From Saprospiraceae bacterium (GTDB taxonomy: Bacteria > Bacteroidota > Bacteroidia > Chitinophagales > Saprospiraceae): a stretch of DNA of 13,569 nt. The stretch covers positions 1 through 13,569 of the forward strand of contig JADJYH010000017.1 of assembly GCA_016719855.1 (NCBI GenBank). The letters are read 5' to 3'. The translations under genes were made by a program, and so were the position numbers. Shown piece by piece: positions 1 through 7,127 of the stretch; positions within the stretch are counted from its first letter, which is position 1; every line of letters begins with the position of its first letter. A model generated the notes under the pieces. The model was given only the letters and a program-made list of their open reading frames with translations. It was not told where the DNA came from and did not search any database.

Positions 1-835
1 GCTCACCCAAACCCGCCGCTTGAAAGTCCGAACCGGGTAGCACCGGCGGCAGGTCAAATTCCTTCAATTTTCCAGCAAAATAATCCTTCAACTGCTCGTC
101 GGTAGCGCCACTGAAATGCAGTTACTCGCCTGACTACCGCTTGACTTTGAGGTGTTTTTAAGCGGGCAAGCTGCGTTTCCAGCATCCATCGGTCGGTGAA
201 TTCGAGGCAGGCAGATGCCCTCGTCCGTGGCCCCGGCCTCATCGGGCCGAGCGGGGTCAGCAGGCGAGATGACCGTGATGGACGATTTTCCTTGTTGGGG
301 CTTTCTCTGGCTGGCGCAAACCGGTGGTTTTGAACGAACCGCCAAATCCGCTCAACGACTCGTAACCATTGCTGAACGCTGTGTCCGTCACACTTTCCCC
401 GTACTTTATCTCCAAAAAGCCTGGTTGTTGCACGGCATCCTCAAGGCAAACTTGGAAGGTGATGCCGTGCGTCTTTTGAGACCAACGGCTCACCCGCTCC
501 GGCCTGCGAGTTCACGGGCCTAAAAGGTCAGCATTGGAGCCGGATGGAGGGTCGGCGGCGATTTCTTTCAGCAGCCACTTTGAGCCGGGCGGGGGAAAGT
601 CCATAAGTTCCATCGGGTGGCAAACCTTGCAGGGCCGGTAGCCGTGGCGGATGGCCTCGCTAGCACTGGTGTAGTATTCGACGTTTTCTGGTTTGGGCTT
701 GCGGGCGTTGTTGACTTGGTCGGCAAAAAATGCCCGTGGTCTTGATGCCGGCGAGAAAATGCCCTCAAAATTGGTGTCTTTATTCACCAGCGCTTGGTAC
801 ATCGTCGTGTGGTCAGGTAGTTTCGTACTTGTCAT
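1..835 (-). CDS. ada: Ada-type bifunctional alkylation repair protein / AraC regulator (partial, frame-disrupted)
   Basis: The reading starts with an N-terminal methylphosphotriester domain: MYQALVNKDTNFEGIF, then a frame-shifted stretch that in another frame reads AGIKTTGIFCRPS, then ARKPKPENVEYYTSASEAI and CKVCHPMEL, which holds the last two zinc cysteines. An AraC-type helix-turn-helix follows (KTHGITF, then IKYGESVTDTAFSNGYESL near 320-400), then the start of the methyltransferase domain (TDEGICL, LEFTDRWMLETQLARLK, KEFDLPPVLPGSDFQ near 45-230). The PCHRV active site lies beyond the left edge. In the family, the protein takes methyl groups from phosphotriesters and O6-methylguanine and, once methylated, activates its own promoter. 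At least four frame changes are needed, and the fourth zinc-site cysteine after CRPS is not seen. I chose the start at 835 because it fits the promoter at 860-891; an in-frame ATG at 862 would fall inside that promoter. Identity is secure; whether the gene is broken or mis-sequenced is not. Confidence 0.85.
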
Positions 836-859
836 TTCATTAAATTTTTTGATTCGGGT

Positions 860-891
860 CAAAGGTAGGTCTGGTCAAAAAAGGCTGCAAC
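860..891 (-). promoter_or_regulatory. Bacteroidetes-type promoter of ada
   Basis: On the minus strand the sequence reads GTTG (888-891), a 20-nt spacer, then TACCTTTG (860-867). This matches the Bacteroidetes primary sigma consensus TTG/TTTG-N19-21-TAnnTTTG, with a perfect -7 box. Transcription would start near 853, about 18 nt before the ada ATG at 835. The match is seen directly; activity is inferred. Confidence 0.6.
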
Positions 892-934
892 CGAAAATTG
901 AGCAAGCAATTTTTTTTGAAAAAAATCTTGGTTT

Positions 935-2345
935 TCAATGCGCTGCAAGCTTCGCCAACAGCCAATCACGGTGCAACACTTCCGCTGCCGATGGCAAATT
1001 TTCTTGCAGTTCCGCCATCGGTTTGCATCGCCCTGCGCCTTCAAGAGCTTACCGCAGTATTCCACGAATTTTTCATTTGCTGGTTCAGCCGATTGTCGAG
1101 AAGTTTGTTGCGAAGCAAAAAAATCCGGGTGGCTTCGAGGTACCAGTAGAGGATTTCGTCCTGTCCAGTCTCAAAATAAATCTTGATGAGCAGGCTGCGG
1201 GCGCTCAGGTTGAGCAGTACGTCGGTGAACTCGACGTGCAAATTTGCCGCTGCGCCTTGTCAAAATCCTTTTGATGAAAATGGAATTGGGCGAGGTTGTA
1301 CCGGAACAGGTTCTCGGGTAGGCAGGCAAAAGCTTGCCTCCTGAACTGGTGGATAAAGTCATGCGCCCATTCGGTTTGTCCGGTGCGCAGGCCGACCGTT
1401 ACGAGGTTGGTGTAGCGCCAGGGCGGCAGGTATCCGTTCTCAAAAATTAGCCCATTTTCGAGCAGCAACTTGTTGATTTCCAGGTACTCGTGCCAAAAAA
1501 TTTCGTCGTTGAAACGGTTGATGCGGCGGGTTGCATAGTTGAGGAGGAGGGTGTAAAGTTGCTTCAACTCGTGCGCCTCAAAGCGGTGGCCGTGCGTGGA
1601 TATCAGTTTTTTTGCTTCCTTAAAATGTTGGAATTCTTCGGTATTGTGCAGCATCAAAAATATTTGCCGATACACTTGGACGGTTGGTTCCAGCGTAAAT
1701 TCCTCCCCGGCTGCCCAACCCATTATTTGCCCAATGAAAGGCAGCCGATATTGGAGGTTTAGCAAATTGTTCATGTTTTGCATTTCGCTGGACATGCGAA
1801 GTTTATCAACAATAAAATAAAGGTCAAGCGCATCGGCAGCCATCTGTATTTTTTCATTGAAATTATGCTCGTTTGGGTCGGAATATTCGTACTGCAAACG
1901 CTTGAAAATCAATTGCTTTTGGAAATAATCGGCATTGCGAAGCGGCATTTTTTCCAGCATGCTTGCCAATGAATTTTCCATTGATTTTTGGTGACGTGGC
2001 AGGTCGAGCAGTTGGTATTGCTTGAATAGGCTGAGCGGCATTTCAAACCCGTCTTCCCGAAAATATTCAATTGACAGAAAAGATTCGAGGAGTTTAGAAA
2101 GTTGGCTCATCAGGTAGGTTAACGACTTTTCATCAAGCGGTTTTTCGGTGTTAATTTTCTGAATCGCCGTTTCCCGGAGTCAAATTTTTGTGGACAAAAT
2201 CCGGTGCATATTTTTGCAAGTAATTGAAAAGCAAGATGTTATCGCTATTTTTGTTGAAATACGGCGAAGCCACGAAATCCGCAGCTCGTGATAATTGCTT
2301 TGGGCTTAACTTGCGAAGTAAATCGAGAAGTTTACTATGGTGCAT
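935..2345 (-). CDS. Hypothetical helical (TPR-like) protein, about 470 aa, frame-disrupted
   Basis: I do not know a named function. The start at 2345 gives MHHSKLLDLLRKLSPKQLSR and ADFVASPYFNKN, an N-terminal pattern I recall from uncharacterised Bacteroidetes proteins. The rest is Leu/Tyr/Phe-rich and looks all-helical, with no signal peptide or membrane span. The C-terminal third (ENLFRYNLAQFHFHQKDFDKAQ, split here as two phrases: ENLFRYNLAQFHF and HQKDFDKAQ) has a TPR-like rhythm. Frame changes near 2178, 1230, 1070 and 1000 join pieces that read naturally across the breaks, for example RETAIQKINTEKPLDEKSL into YLMSQLSKLLESFLSIEYF. It ends LHRDWLLAKLAAH, stop at 935. The gene is divergent from the secreted protein at 2376, with only 30 nt between the two start codons. 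Existence as one gene is well supported; function is unknown. Confidence 0.75.
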
Positions 2346-2365
2346 CCTGCTATTTTTTGATTCAA

Positions 2366-2373
2366 CAAAAATA
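2366..2373 (-). promoter_or_regulatory. Possible -7 box for the hypothetical gene
   Basis: The minus strand reads TATTTTTG, a perfect TAnnTTTG, 20 nt before the ATG at 2345. No TTG is seen 19-21 nt further upstream, so only half of the expected promoter is present. It lies directly beside the start codon of the divergent gene at 2376. Confidence 0.25.
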
Positions 2374-2375
2374 CC

Positions 2376-3489
2376 ATGTGCCGATTCATTTTTTTGCTTC
2401 TTTTCATGCGCTGCCTGCATTTTACGGCGCAACCCATCGTCCTGTTTCCCGGCGATGCCAACAATGACGGTGTGGCCAACCAGTACGACCTCTTGCCCAT
2501 CGGCGTAGCCTACGGGCAGGAGGGGTTCCAGCGCCCGGGCGCCACGCTCGACTGGCTGCCACAGTTTCTACCGCAGCAGTGGTTGCAAGCATTGCCCGTG
2601 AGCGGCGTAAACCTTGGGTTTTGCGACAGCGACGGCAACGGCCTCATTGACTCGTTCGACATTGACGCCATCGCCCTGAACTTTGACAGCACCCAAACCG
2701 GAGCGCAACCCCCGCCTATGCCCTACTTGCTGCCTGACACCTGTTTTTCATGTCCAAAACCCATTCTGCGCATTGATTTCGACCGGGATACGGCGATGGT
2801 GAGCGATACTTTTTATGCCTTGCTCTCGATTTTTTACCCGCCAAACGTGCCACCGCCCGCCGGGGCACTGGGGATTGCGTTCAACCTGAACTATGACCCA
2901 GAAAACGTGAAAGATTCGCTTACCAAAGTCTTTCCAGACACCATTCCGGGCGACCTGATGTTCGTCACCGCTACGAATACCTTGGCCAAAGTCGTGGCGG
3001 GCAGTTCCTTCGGGCAGCATCGGCTTTGGGGCAGCGGGCAGGGCATGAATGTCCTGTTTTTTTCACGCCCGCTGGGGGTGATGGAGCTAGTAGTTGAAGA
3101 TTTGATTCAACGCTCCACCGCCGTTGATTTTTGGATGGATGCGTCCGATTTCCCGATAGTCAACCAACTGGAACAGGTCGTTTGCCCCGGGCAGGTGCTG
3201 GTGGACACCATCGTGCTGCTCGACCCGGTGGGAATGTCACACAAGAACCGCATGTTTGGCGAGATGAAATCGAGGTGATGCCAAATCCTGCCTCCGAATG
3301 GCTCACGGTGAAATCTCCAATTTCGGCCATCGAAAAAATTGAACTCCTCACCTTGGAAGGTCGTCCGTTGCCTTTGGTCTGGACTGGAAACGCCAGCGAG
3401 GTAGATTTTGATTTGAGCCTTTGCCAATCGGCATTTTTCTGATGAAAATCCAAACCGAGAATGGTGTTTTTTGTCAAAAAAATTCCTGA
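2376..3489 (+). CDS. Secreted dockerin-like / cohesin-like protein with T9SS sorting tail
   Basis: The signal peptide MCRFIFLLLFMRCLHFTAQ probably is cut after Q19. Two calcium-loop repeats of the dockerin/EF-hand form DxNxDGxxxxxD follow: D27-N29-D31-D38, in a GDANNDG...YDLLPIGVAYG context, and D84-D86-N88-D92-D95 (CDSDGNGLIDSFDIDAIALNF minus its last residues). The middle (about 125-280) looks like a cohesin-type beta sandwich, with GALGIAFNLNYDPENVKDSL. After a frame change near 3225 the protein continues as NVTQEPHVWRDEIEV and the Por-type tail MPNPASEWLTVKSP, IEKIELLTLEGRPLPL. After a second change near 3430 it ends PIGIFLMKIQTENGVF, stop at 3489. Tails of this kind direct export through the type IX system and anchoring at the cell surface. 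The ligand or partner is unknown. The cohesin call is the least certain part. Confidence 0.82.
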
Positions 3490-3791
3490 GGATAAAGTAG
3501 CTGCTTTTTTGAAAACTGTAAAATTGTGTACAGAAACATCTGCCAGTTAAGTAATTGATTCTCAGTCGCTTAAAATCATTTTCTATTTCCTTGCGAGGTA
3601 ATTACCCGTCTTTTCAACCTAAATTTTTGCCGAAAAGCCCTATGAATCGTACTTGAAGCCCAGCTTCTCTCCCGCCAACTTTGTCCTGTGTTTTGCGCAA
3701 AACATGATTTCAGCAAAAAAATTTAAACCAGGCCGGGCAGCGATGTCAACCATAATTCACACCGCCGTTTCGGCCAAAAAATCCTGATGTC
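3490..3791 (+). other. Intergenic gap, AT-rich, no gene seen
   Basis: About 300 nt between the end of the T9SS protein and the lipoprotein start. I see no convincing open frame, no clear hairpin terminator and no full TTG-N20-TAnnTTTG promoter. The only clear structure is the 16-bp perfect palindrome at 3689-3704, annotated separately. Confidence 0.6.
3689..3704 (+). promoter_or_regulatory. Perfect 16-bp palindrome, candidate operator
   Basis: TGTTTTGCGCAAAACA is its own reverse complement over all 16 positions and sits 88 nt upstream of the lipoprotein ATG at 3792. A zero-loop palindrome suits a dimeric repressor better than an RNA hairpin. No regulator for it can be named from the window. 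Confidence 0.4.
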
Positions 3792-5416
3792 ATGAAAAAT
3801 CAAATTCAGTTTCCGACCAATAATGCAGGGTTGTTTTCCAATTCAAGCCTGGTTATTTTTATCGCCATCTTTTTTTCGCTGGCCGCCTGCAAGCAAGACG
3901 ACGGCATCATTCCCGACGGGCAAACAGGCCCAAGCGAAAAGCCTGGGTTGGTCATCGCAGGCCCCGGCATTTACGAAGTGCCGGACGATCCGGCGGTACT
4001 CGCAGACTTTAGCCTGCCCGATTTCAGCAACATGCCCACTTTGTACGAAGTTAAGGGAACGCCCAAGGGCGAAGTGACTTGGGAACAAGTGCCAGCACCC
4101 GGCACGGCAGGTTTTGAAGAAGGAATGGTCGTTTCGTTGCAGGTGAGCGACGAAGGCGGCAACACGGCCACCAAGGAAGTCATCATTTCCTCCGAGTTGG
4201 TGTTTCCGGCGGAAGTTGAAGGCGTTCGTTCTCTCAATTTTATCCAAGATCACGAAACAGAAGTGCCTGTAAATCTTTACGTTGTGCAATACAGCGCCAA
4301 CCAAGAATGGGCTTCCCTGGCCTTGGTCATCACGCCCAGCCAGCCCGGCAGCTTCGACCCAATGACGCTTGATCCTGCGCAAATCACGCTGCACCTGTAC
4401 GATGAAAACCTGCAAAAGGTCAATGACTTGACCTATCCCGACGGCATCTGGGAACCGTCCACCCAACTCATCAGCTACATCAACCCGTGCGGCGCATTTT
4501 TTCGGTTCTCGCAGGTCGGCATTACTGGCCAGCCCGTTTTCGCTGCACTGACGGGTGGTACGCTTGAAAACCAACGGTTTTCCAAAGACTTCGATTTCGC
4601 AAATCTGACCCCTGTGGAAACGGTGCTGCCGCCAAGCTGTGGCCCAAGCGTACCTGCACAGGTAACGGCTCCAGTGGAGGAACCTTGCAATGCACCTGGC
4701 GCTCCCGCTTCACGACTTCCGACAAATGGCACCACGCCAAGGACGGCGCATATTGCTGGGGTGGTACCCAACAAGCGAGCCTTGCCCTTTGCTCAGTGGT
4801 GCAAAGCCGTTCGCCAGTGGGGAAGCAATTGATGAATGTACCGGCGATGCGGACGTTGCCGCAGCCCGCAGCAACACCGAAAGCTTGGAGGTTTGGGTGG
4901 AATGCAAGCCACGCCCATGCCCGGAATGCTGTGTGTCGAAAGGAACTTGTGGCGCTTCGCCCAGCTTCACGGCCTATGCCAACCTCGACCCGCCGGGTAC
5001 TGCCATCGCAGGTGGTCGCATCAAGGTAACGGGCGGAGGTGGTTGCTCAGGCTTGGTGGCTGATGCCGCTGGCGCTACCCGTTCCTCTAGCCAAGTGGAC
5101 GAATCTGTCAAGTTCACCATTGGGTTGGGCGAGAATTCGAGCATCGAAATCCTGCCGCTGCACAAAAAAGAAGGGGTGATGGAAGGCACTTTCGCAGATA
5201 ATGATACAAAAGCGGCAGCGAGTGCGAGTTTGTCCTGAACGGAATTGGGGTGGGCGATGCCAAGTGCCTTGCGGATGGAGACTTGTTCAATTGGTACGGA
5301 AGGGCAGATATCAAATTGCGCAAAGCGTAACCGACATGCTCATCAAGGCATGGTGTACCGACGGCAGTTCGGCAAGTTCTAACCTAGGAAATGCTTTTGT
5401 AGCAAAATCTGAATAA
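3792..5416 (+). CDS. Large surface lipoprotein of unknown function, frame-disrupted
   Basis: The N-terminus has a hydrophobic stretch ending in a lipobox LAAC (Cys33), followed by KQDDG. Acidic residues right after the lipid cysteine are known in Bacteroidota to send lipoproteins to the outside of the outer membrane. An Ig-like segment may follow (EVTWEQVPAPG, GMVVSLQVSDEGGNTATKEV). I recognise no family after that. The frame is open to about 4680, then changes between 4690 and 4830, continuing as EAIDECTGDADVAAARSNTE and LEVWVECKPRPCPECC. It changes again near 5205 to CEFVLNGIGVGDAKCLADGD, and near 5325 to VTDMLIKAWCTDGSSASSNL, ending at 5416. A first possible stop in the intermediate frame is at 5328-5330, so the true end could be there. 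A run of five cysteines lies at 4903-4950. A terminator follows at 5463. Confidence 0.72.
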
Positions 5417-5462
5417 GGAATTGGATTTGATTGGACATTTGGGACCTCAAAATGTTGAAAGG

Positions 5463-5496
5463 GCAGCTTGCGCCGCAGGCTGCTTTTATTTTTTTT
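5463..5496 (+). terminator. Rho-independent terminator after the lipoprotein gene
   Basis: GCAGC-T-TGC, loop GCC, GCA-G-GCTGC forms a 9-bp stem (one T-G wobble, 5463-5483). It is followed by TTTTATTTTTTTT (5484-5496). It separates the lipoprotein gene from the arsR transcription unit. Confidence 0.8.
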
Positions 5497-5514
5497 AAAA
5501 AAATGGCTGGAAAA

Positions 5515-5551
5515 TTTGCATTGTTGAAACCGTTCATCGTAATATTGCGAT
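5515..5551 (+). promoter_or_regulatory. arsR promoter with overlapping operator (copy 1)
   Basis: TTTG at 5515-5518, a 21-nt spacer and TAATATTG at 5540-5547 (one mismatch to TAnnTTTG) form a Bacteroidetes promoter. The -7 box lies inside ATCGTAATATTGCGAT (5536-5551), a 16-bp palindrome with one imperfect pair. The same sequence occurs again at 5902-5917. Bound ArsR here would cover the -7 box, which fits autorepression relieved by metalloid. The sites are seen; the binding is inferred. Confidence 0.7.
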
Positions 5552-5569
5552 AAGTTTCAAAATCAACAA

Positions 5570-5881
5570 ATGGGCCTCAGCAAAACAGCATCATTTTCCA
5601 CAGAACAGAACCGCATCGCCGAACTGGCGAAGGCACTTGCCCACCCAGCAAGGGTGGCCATTGTCCAGTACCTGCTCAAAGCTGAAGCCTGCATCTGCGG
5701 TGACTTGGTGGATGCCTTGCCACTGTCGCAAAGCACGGTTTCGCAGCACTTGAAAGCGCTGAAAACGGCGGGCATCATCACCGGCAGCGTGGAGCCGCCG
5801 AAAGTTTGTTACTGCCTGAACATTACTGTTTTGAAGGAATTCAACTCGGCATTTGGCGAGATGTTCAGCCGTTGTTGCTGA
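5570..5881 (+). CDS. arsR: ArsR/SmtB-family metalloid-sensing repressor
   Basis: This 103-aa protein is intact, of normal length for the family. The winged helix-turn-helix runs from about residue 14 (RIAELAKALAHPARVAIVQY) through the recognition helix SQSTVSQHLKALKTAGII (54-70). A Cys-x-Cys pair (C41, C43, in EACICGDL) sits just before the DNA-binding helices, at the place of the CVCDLC arsenite site of E. coli ArsR. A second pair (C80, C82, VCYCLN) lies in the wing, and the protein ends in C102-C103. In the family, As(III) or Sb(III) binding to cysteines releases the repressor from its operator. The gene follows its own operator by 18 nt and leads the DUF6428 and GNAT genes, a combination I recall from Bacteroidetes arsenic operons. 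The exact metal ligands here are inferred. Confidence 0.9.
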   Translation: MGLSKTASFSTEQNRIAELAKALAHPARVAIVQYLLKAEACICGDLVDALPLSQSTVSQHLKALKTAGIITGSVEPPKVCYCLNITVLKEFNSAFGEMFSRCC

Positions 5882-5901
5882 GATTTTTTTTGGCTAAAAT
5901 C

Positions 5902-5917
5902 ATCGTAATATTGCGAT
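5902..5917 (+). promoter_or_regulatory. ArsR operator copy 2, upstream of the micro-ORF
   Basis: ATCGTAATATTGCGAT is identical to the copy at 5536-5551, and the base before it (C) also matches, giving 17 identical nt. It lies 20 nt after the arsR stop and 39 nt before the micro-ORF ATG at 5957. It implies a second, separately repressed start point. I do not see a -33 box at proper distance from the TAATATTG inside it, so the promoter itself is less clear than for copy 1. Confidence 0.7.
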
Positions 5918-5956
5918 GGAAAGCATATTTCTTCACCTTTTTTAACTATTTGTGCT

Positions 5957-6037
5957 ATGCTAAATTCAATTGCATTTCTGTTCAGCACCGCCGGAGGCGG
6001 CTGCTGTGGCACCGGCTGCGGAAACGGCTGTTGCTAA
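5957..6037 (+). CDS. 26-aa Gly/Cys-rich micropeptide (short ORF in the arsenic module)
   Basis: The ORF has an ATG, 26 codons and a TAA. The first half is hydrophobic (MLNSIAFLFSTA). The second half is made almost only of Gly and Cys (GGGCCGTGCGNGCC): cysteines at 16, 17, 21, 25 and 26, with two vicinal pairs. No longer ORF in this stretch looks real. It sits between operator copy 2 and a terminator, inside the ars module. Two readings are open. It may be a thiol peptide that binds As(III) or another soft metal, like a minimal metallothionein, perhaps membrane-associated through its N-terminus. Or it may be a leader peptide whose cysteine codons control the terminator that follows. I recognise no named family. 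The shine-dalgarno region is weak, as is usual in this phylum. Confidence 0.6.
   Translation: MLNSIAFLFSTAGGGCCGTGCGNGCC
5984..6005 (+). other. Hairpin inside the micro-ORF (possible anti-terminator partner)
   Basis: AGCA-CCGCC, loop GGA, GGCGG-(C)-TGCT forms a 9-bp stem with one bulged C. Its CCGCC arm could instead pair with GGCGG at 6047-6051, the 5' arm of the next terminator; its GGCGGC (5996-6001) could pair with the terminator's GCCGCC (6069-6074). The two structures are therefore mutually exclusive alternatives. Confidence 0.45.
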
Positions 6038-6046
6038 AAACTTGGT

Positions 6047-6084
6047 GGCGGCGCTTTCCTTGGGAAGTGCCGCCCCGCTTTTTT
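6047..6084 (+). terminator. Terminator or attenuator between micro-ORF and DUF6428 gene
   Basis: GGCGGCGCTTTCC (6047-6059) pairs with GGGAAGTGCCGCC (6062-6074) with two T-G wobbles, then CCGC and TTTTTT (6079-6084). It starts 10 nt after the micro-ORF stop and lies 25 nt before the next ATG, within what should be one transcription unit. This position suits an attenuator or a terminator that leaves a short separate micro-ORF transcript. Confidence 0.72.
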
Positions 6085-6108
6085 CAAAAAAATTAAAATT
6101 TATCAAAC

Positions 6109-6567
6109 ATGAAAACCAGTAAATTTCTCCAAACCCTGCAGGAAAACCCAGGTAAGGAACTCGTTTTGAATACCGCCAAGACTTTTTCGTGCCAATGGCC
6201 TACCACATCACGGAGGTCAAAAAACCTGCACATCGAAGCCGTGGACTGCGGCGGCAGGCCAAGCGAAGACTTCCAGACCGTGGTGCAGCTTTGGGTCTCC
6301 GGCGATGAGCAGGTCGAGCGCCACATGGCCACCGAAAAGGCACTTAAAATTTTCGACATCGTGGACCGGATGAAACCGATGAGGGGCGATGCCGACATCC
6401 TGTTCGAGTGGGGAAACGAGTACCTGCCCACCTCCAACTACCGCCCCTTGAACGCAAAAATAGCTGACAATCAAGTTGTTGTGAAAATGTTTATACCACC
6501 TACCGCCTGCAAGCCTAAGCTCGAACTGGAACTTGCTGGTTGCTCCACCGTCGGATGTTGCTCGTAA
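6109..6567 (+). CDS. DUF6428-like protein of the arsenic module
   Basis: The protein is about 152 aa, starting MKTSKFLQTLQENPGKEL. The next stretch is off-frame here; the neighbouring frame gives EYRQDFFVPMAYHITEVK, which then rejoins NLHIEAVDCGGRPSEDFQTV, VQLWVSGDE, ADILFEWGNEYLPTSNYR and VVVKMFIPPTACKPKLELE. The order HITEVKN...VDCGG...QLW matches what I recall of DUF6428 proteins, found in Bacteroidetes next to arsR. No enzyme motif is seen, and no signal peptide or membrane span. The C-terminus is cysteine-rich (C at the TACK site, then AGCSTVGCCS) and could hold a thiophilic metalloid. The two compensating frame changes near 6165 and 6221 look like sequencing errors around a run of A. 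The biochemical role is unknown; the family call rests on memory. Confidence 0.75.
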   Translation: MKTSKFLQTLQENPGKELVLNTAKTFSCQWPTTSRRSKNLHIEAVDCGGRPSEDFQTVVQLWVSGDEQVERHMATEKALKIFDIVDRMKPMRGDADILFEWGNEYLPTSNYRPLNAKIADNQVVVKMFIPPTACKPKLELELAGCSTVGCCS

Positions 6568-6641
6568 GGAATGTGCTCGTGAGTTTGCGGGTTTTAGAGG
6601 TTACGATGCTTGTTTTTCATTTGCTTTGCAAAAAAATATCC

Positions 6642-7127
6642 ATGAAGCTGACCATCGAACCGCTGCTGGAAGCCCATTACCCCGACGTGCGGCGCATTTA
6701 TGAAGAAGGGTTGGCCACGGGCATCGCCACCTTCGAAACTAAGTCCATTGACTGGCAGGCTTGGGATGAGAAGTACCTGCCTACCTGCCGGTTGGTGGCG
6801 CTTTTGGAGGGAAAGATGGCGGCTTGGGCTGCACTCACGCCTTATTCCAAACGGGAAGTTTATCGGGGAGTGGGGGAGGTGGCGATTTATGTTGGTTCAA
6901 CATTCAGGCGCAGTGGTGTCGGAAAGGCATTGCTGGAGCGGCTCGTTGAAATGTCCGAGCAGGCTGGTTTTTGGACCATGCAGGCGGTCATTTTGCGCAA
7001 AACAAAGCCAGCATCCGACTGCACGGAGTCGGTGGGTTTCCGCATCGTCGGCATCCGGGAGCGCATTGCGCAGCGGGACGGCATCTGGCACGACAATGTG
7101 CTGATGGAGCGACGATTAGTGGTATAA
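6642..7127 (+). CDS. arsN: GNAT N-acetyltransferase, ArsN / phosphinothricin acetyltransferase type
   Basis: About 161 aa from MKLTIEPLLEAHYPDVRRIY. GIATFET (27-33) and YRGVGEVAIYV (74-84) are typical of phosphinothricin-type acetyltransferases. The acetyl-CoA loop is R89-R90-S-G92-V-G94-K, followed by ALLERLVEMSEQAGFWTMQA. The stretch after it is off-frame here; the neighbouring frame reads HFAQNKASIRLHGVG, which fits the family's NxASxxLHExxGF site. It returns to frame at VGFRIVGIRERIAQRDGIW and ends DNVLMERR. ArsN enzymes acetylate organoarsenicals, such as arsinothricin in the best studied case; the wider family inactivates phosphinothricin. Placement after arsR and the DUF6428 gene supports an arsenic role, but the substrate cannot be read from sequence. 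Two compensating indels near 6985 and 7025 are likely errors. Confidence 0.82.
   Translation: MKLTIEPLLEAHYPDVRRIYEEGLATGIATFETKSIDWQAWDEKYLPTCRLVALLEGKMAAWAALTPYSKREVYRGVGEVAIYVGSTFRRSGVGKALLERLVEMSEQAGFWTMQAVILRKTKPASDCTESVGFRIVGIRERIAQRDGIWHDNVLMERRLVV

Noticed and set aside
215..523. A plus-strand frame of about 100 codons inside ada
   Set aside because: Ada helix-turn-helix and methyltransferase motifs on the minus strand explain this region.
3843..4574. A 243-codon minus-strand open frame opposite the lipoprotein gene
   Set aside because: The plus strand has a lipobox and natural composition over the same stretch. The antisense product has no recognisable features.
5806..6096. A longer plus-strand frame overlapping the micro-ORF
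   Set aside because: It begins inside arsR, is rich in Arg and Trp without pattern and ignores the arsR stop. The 26-codon ORF in another frame fits the operator and terminator better.
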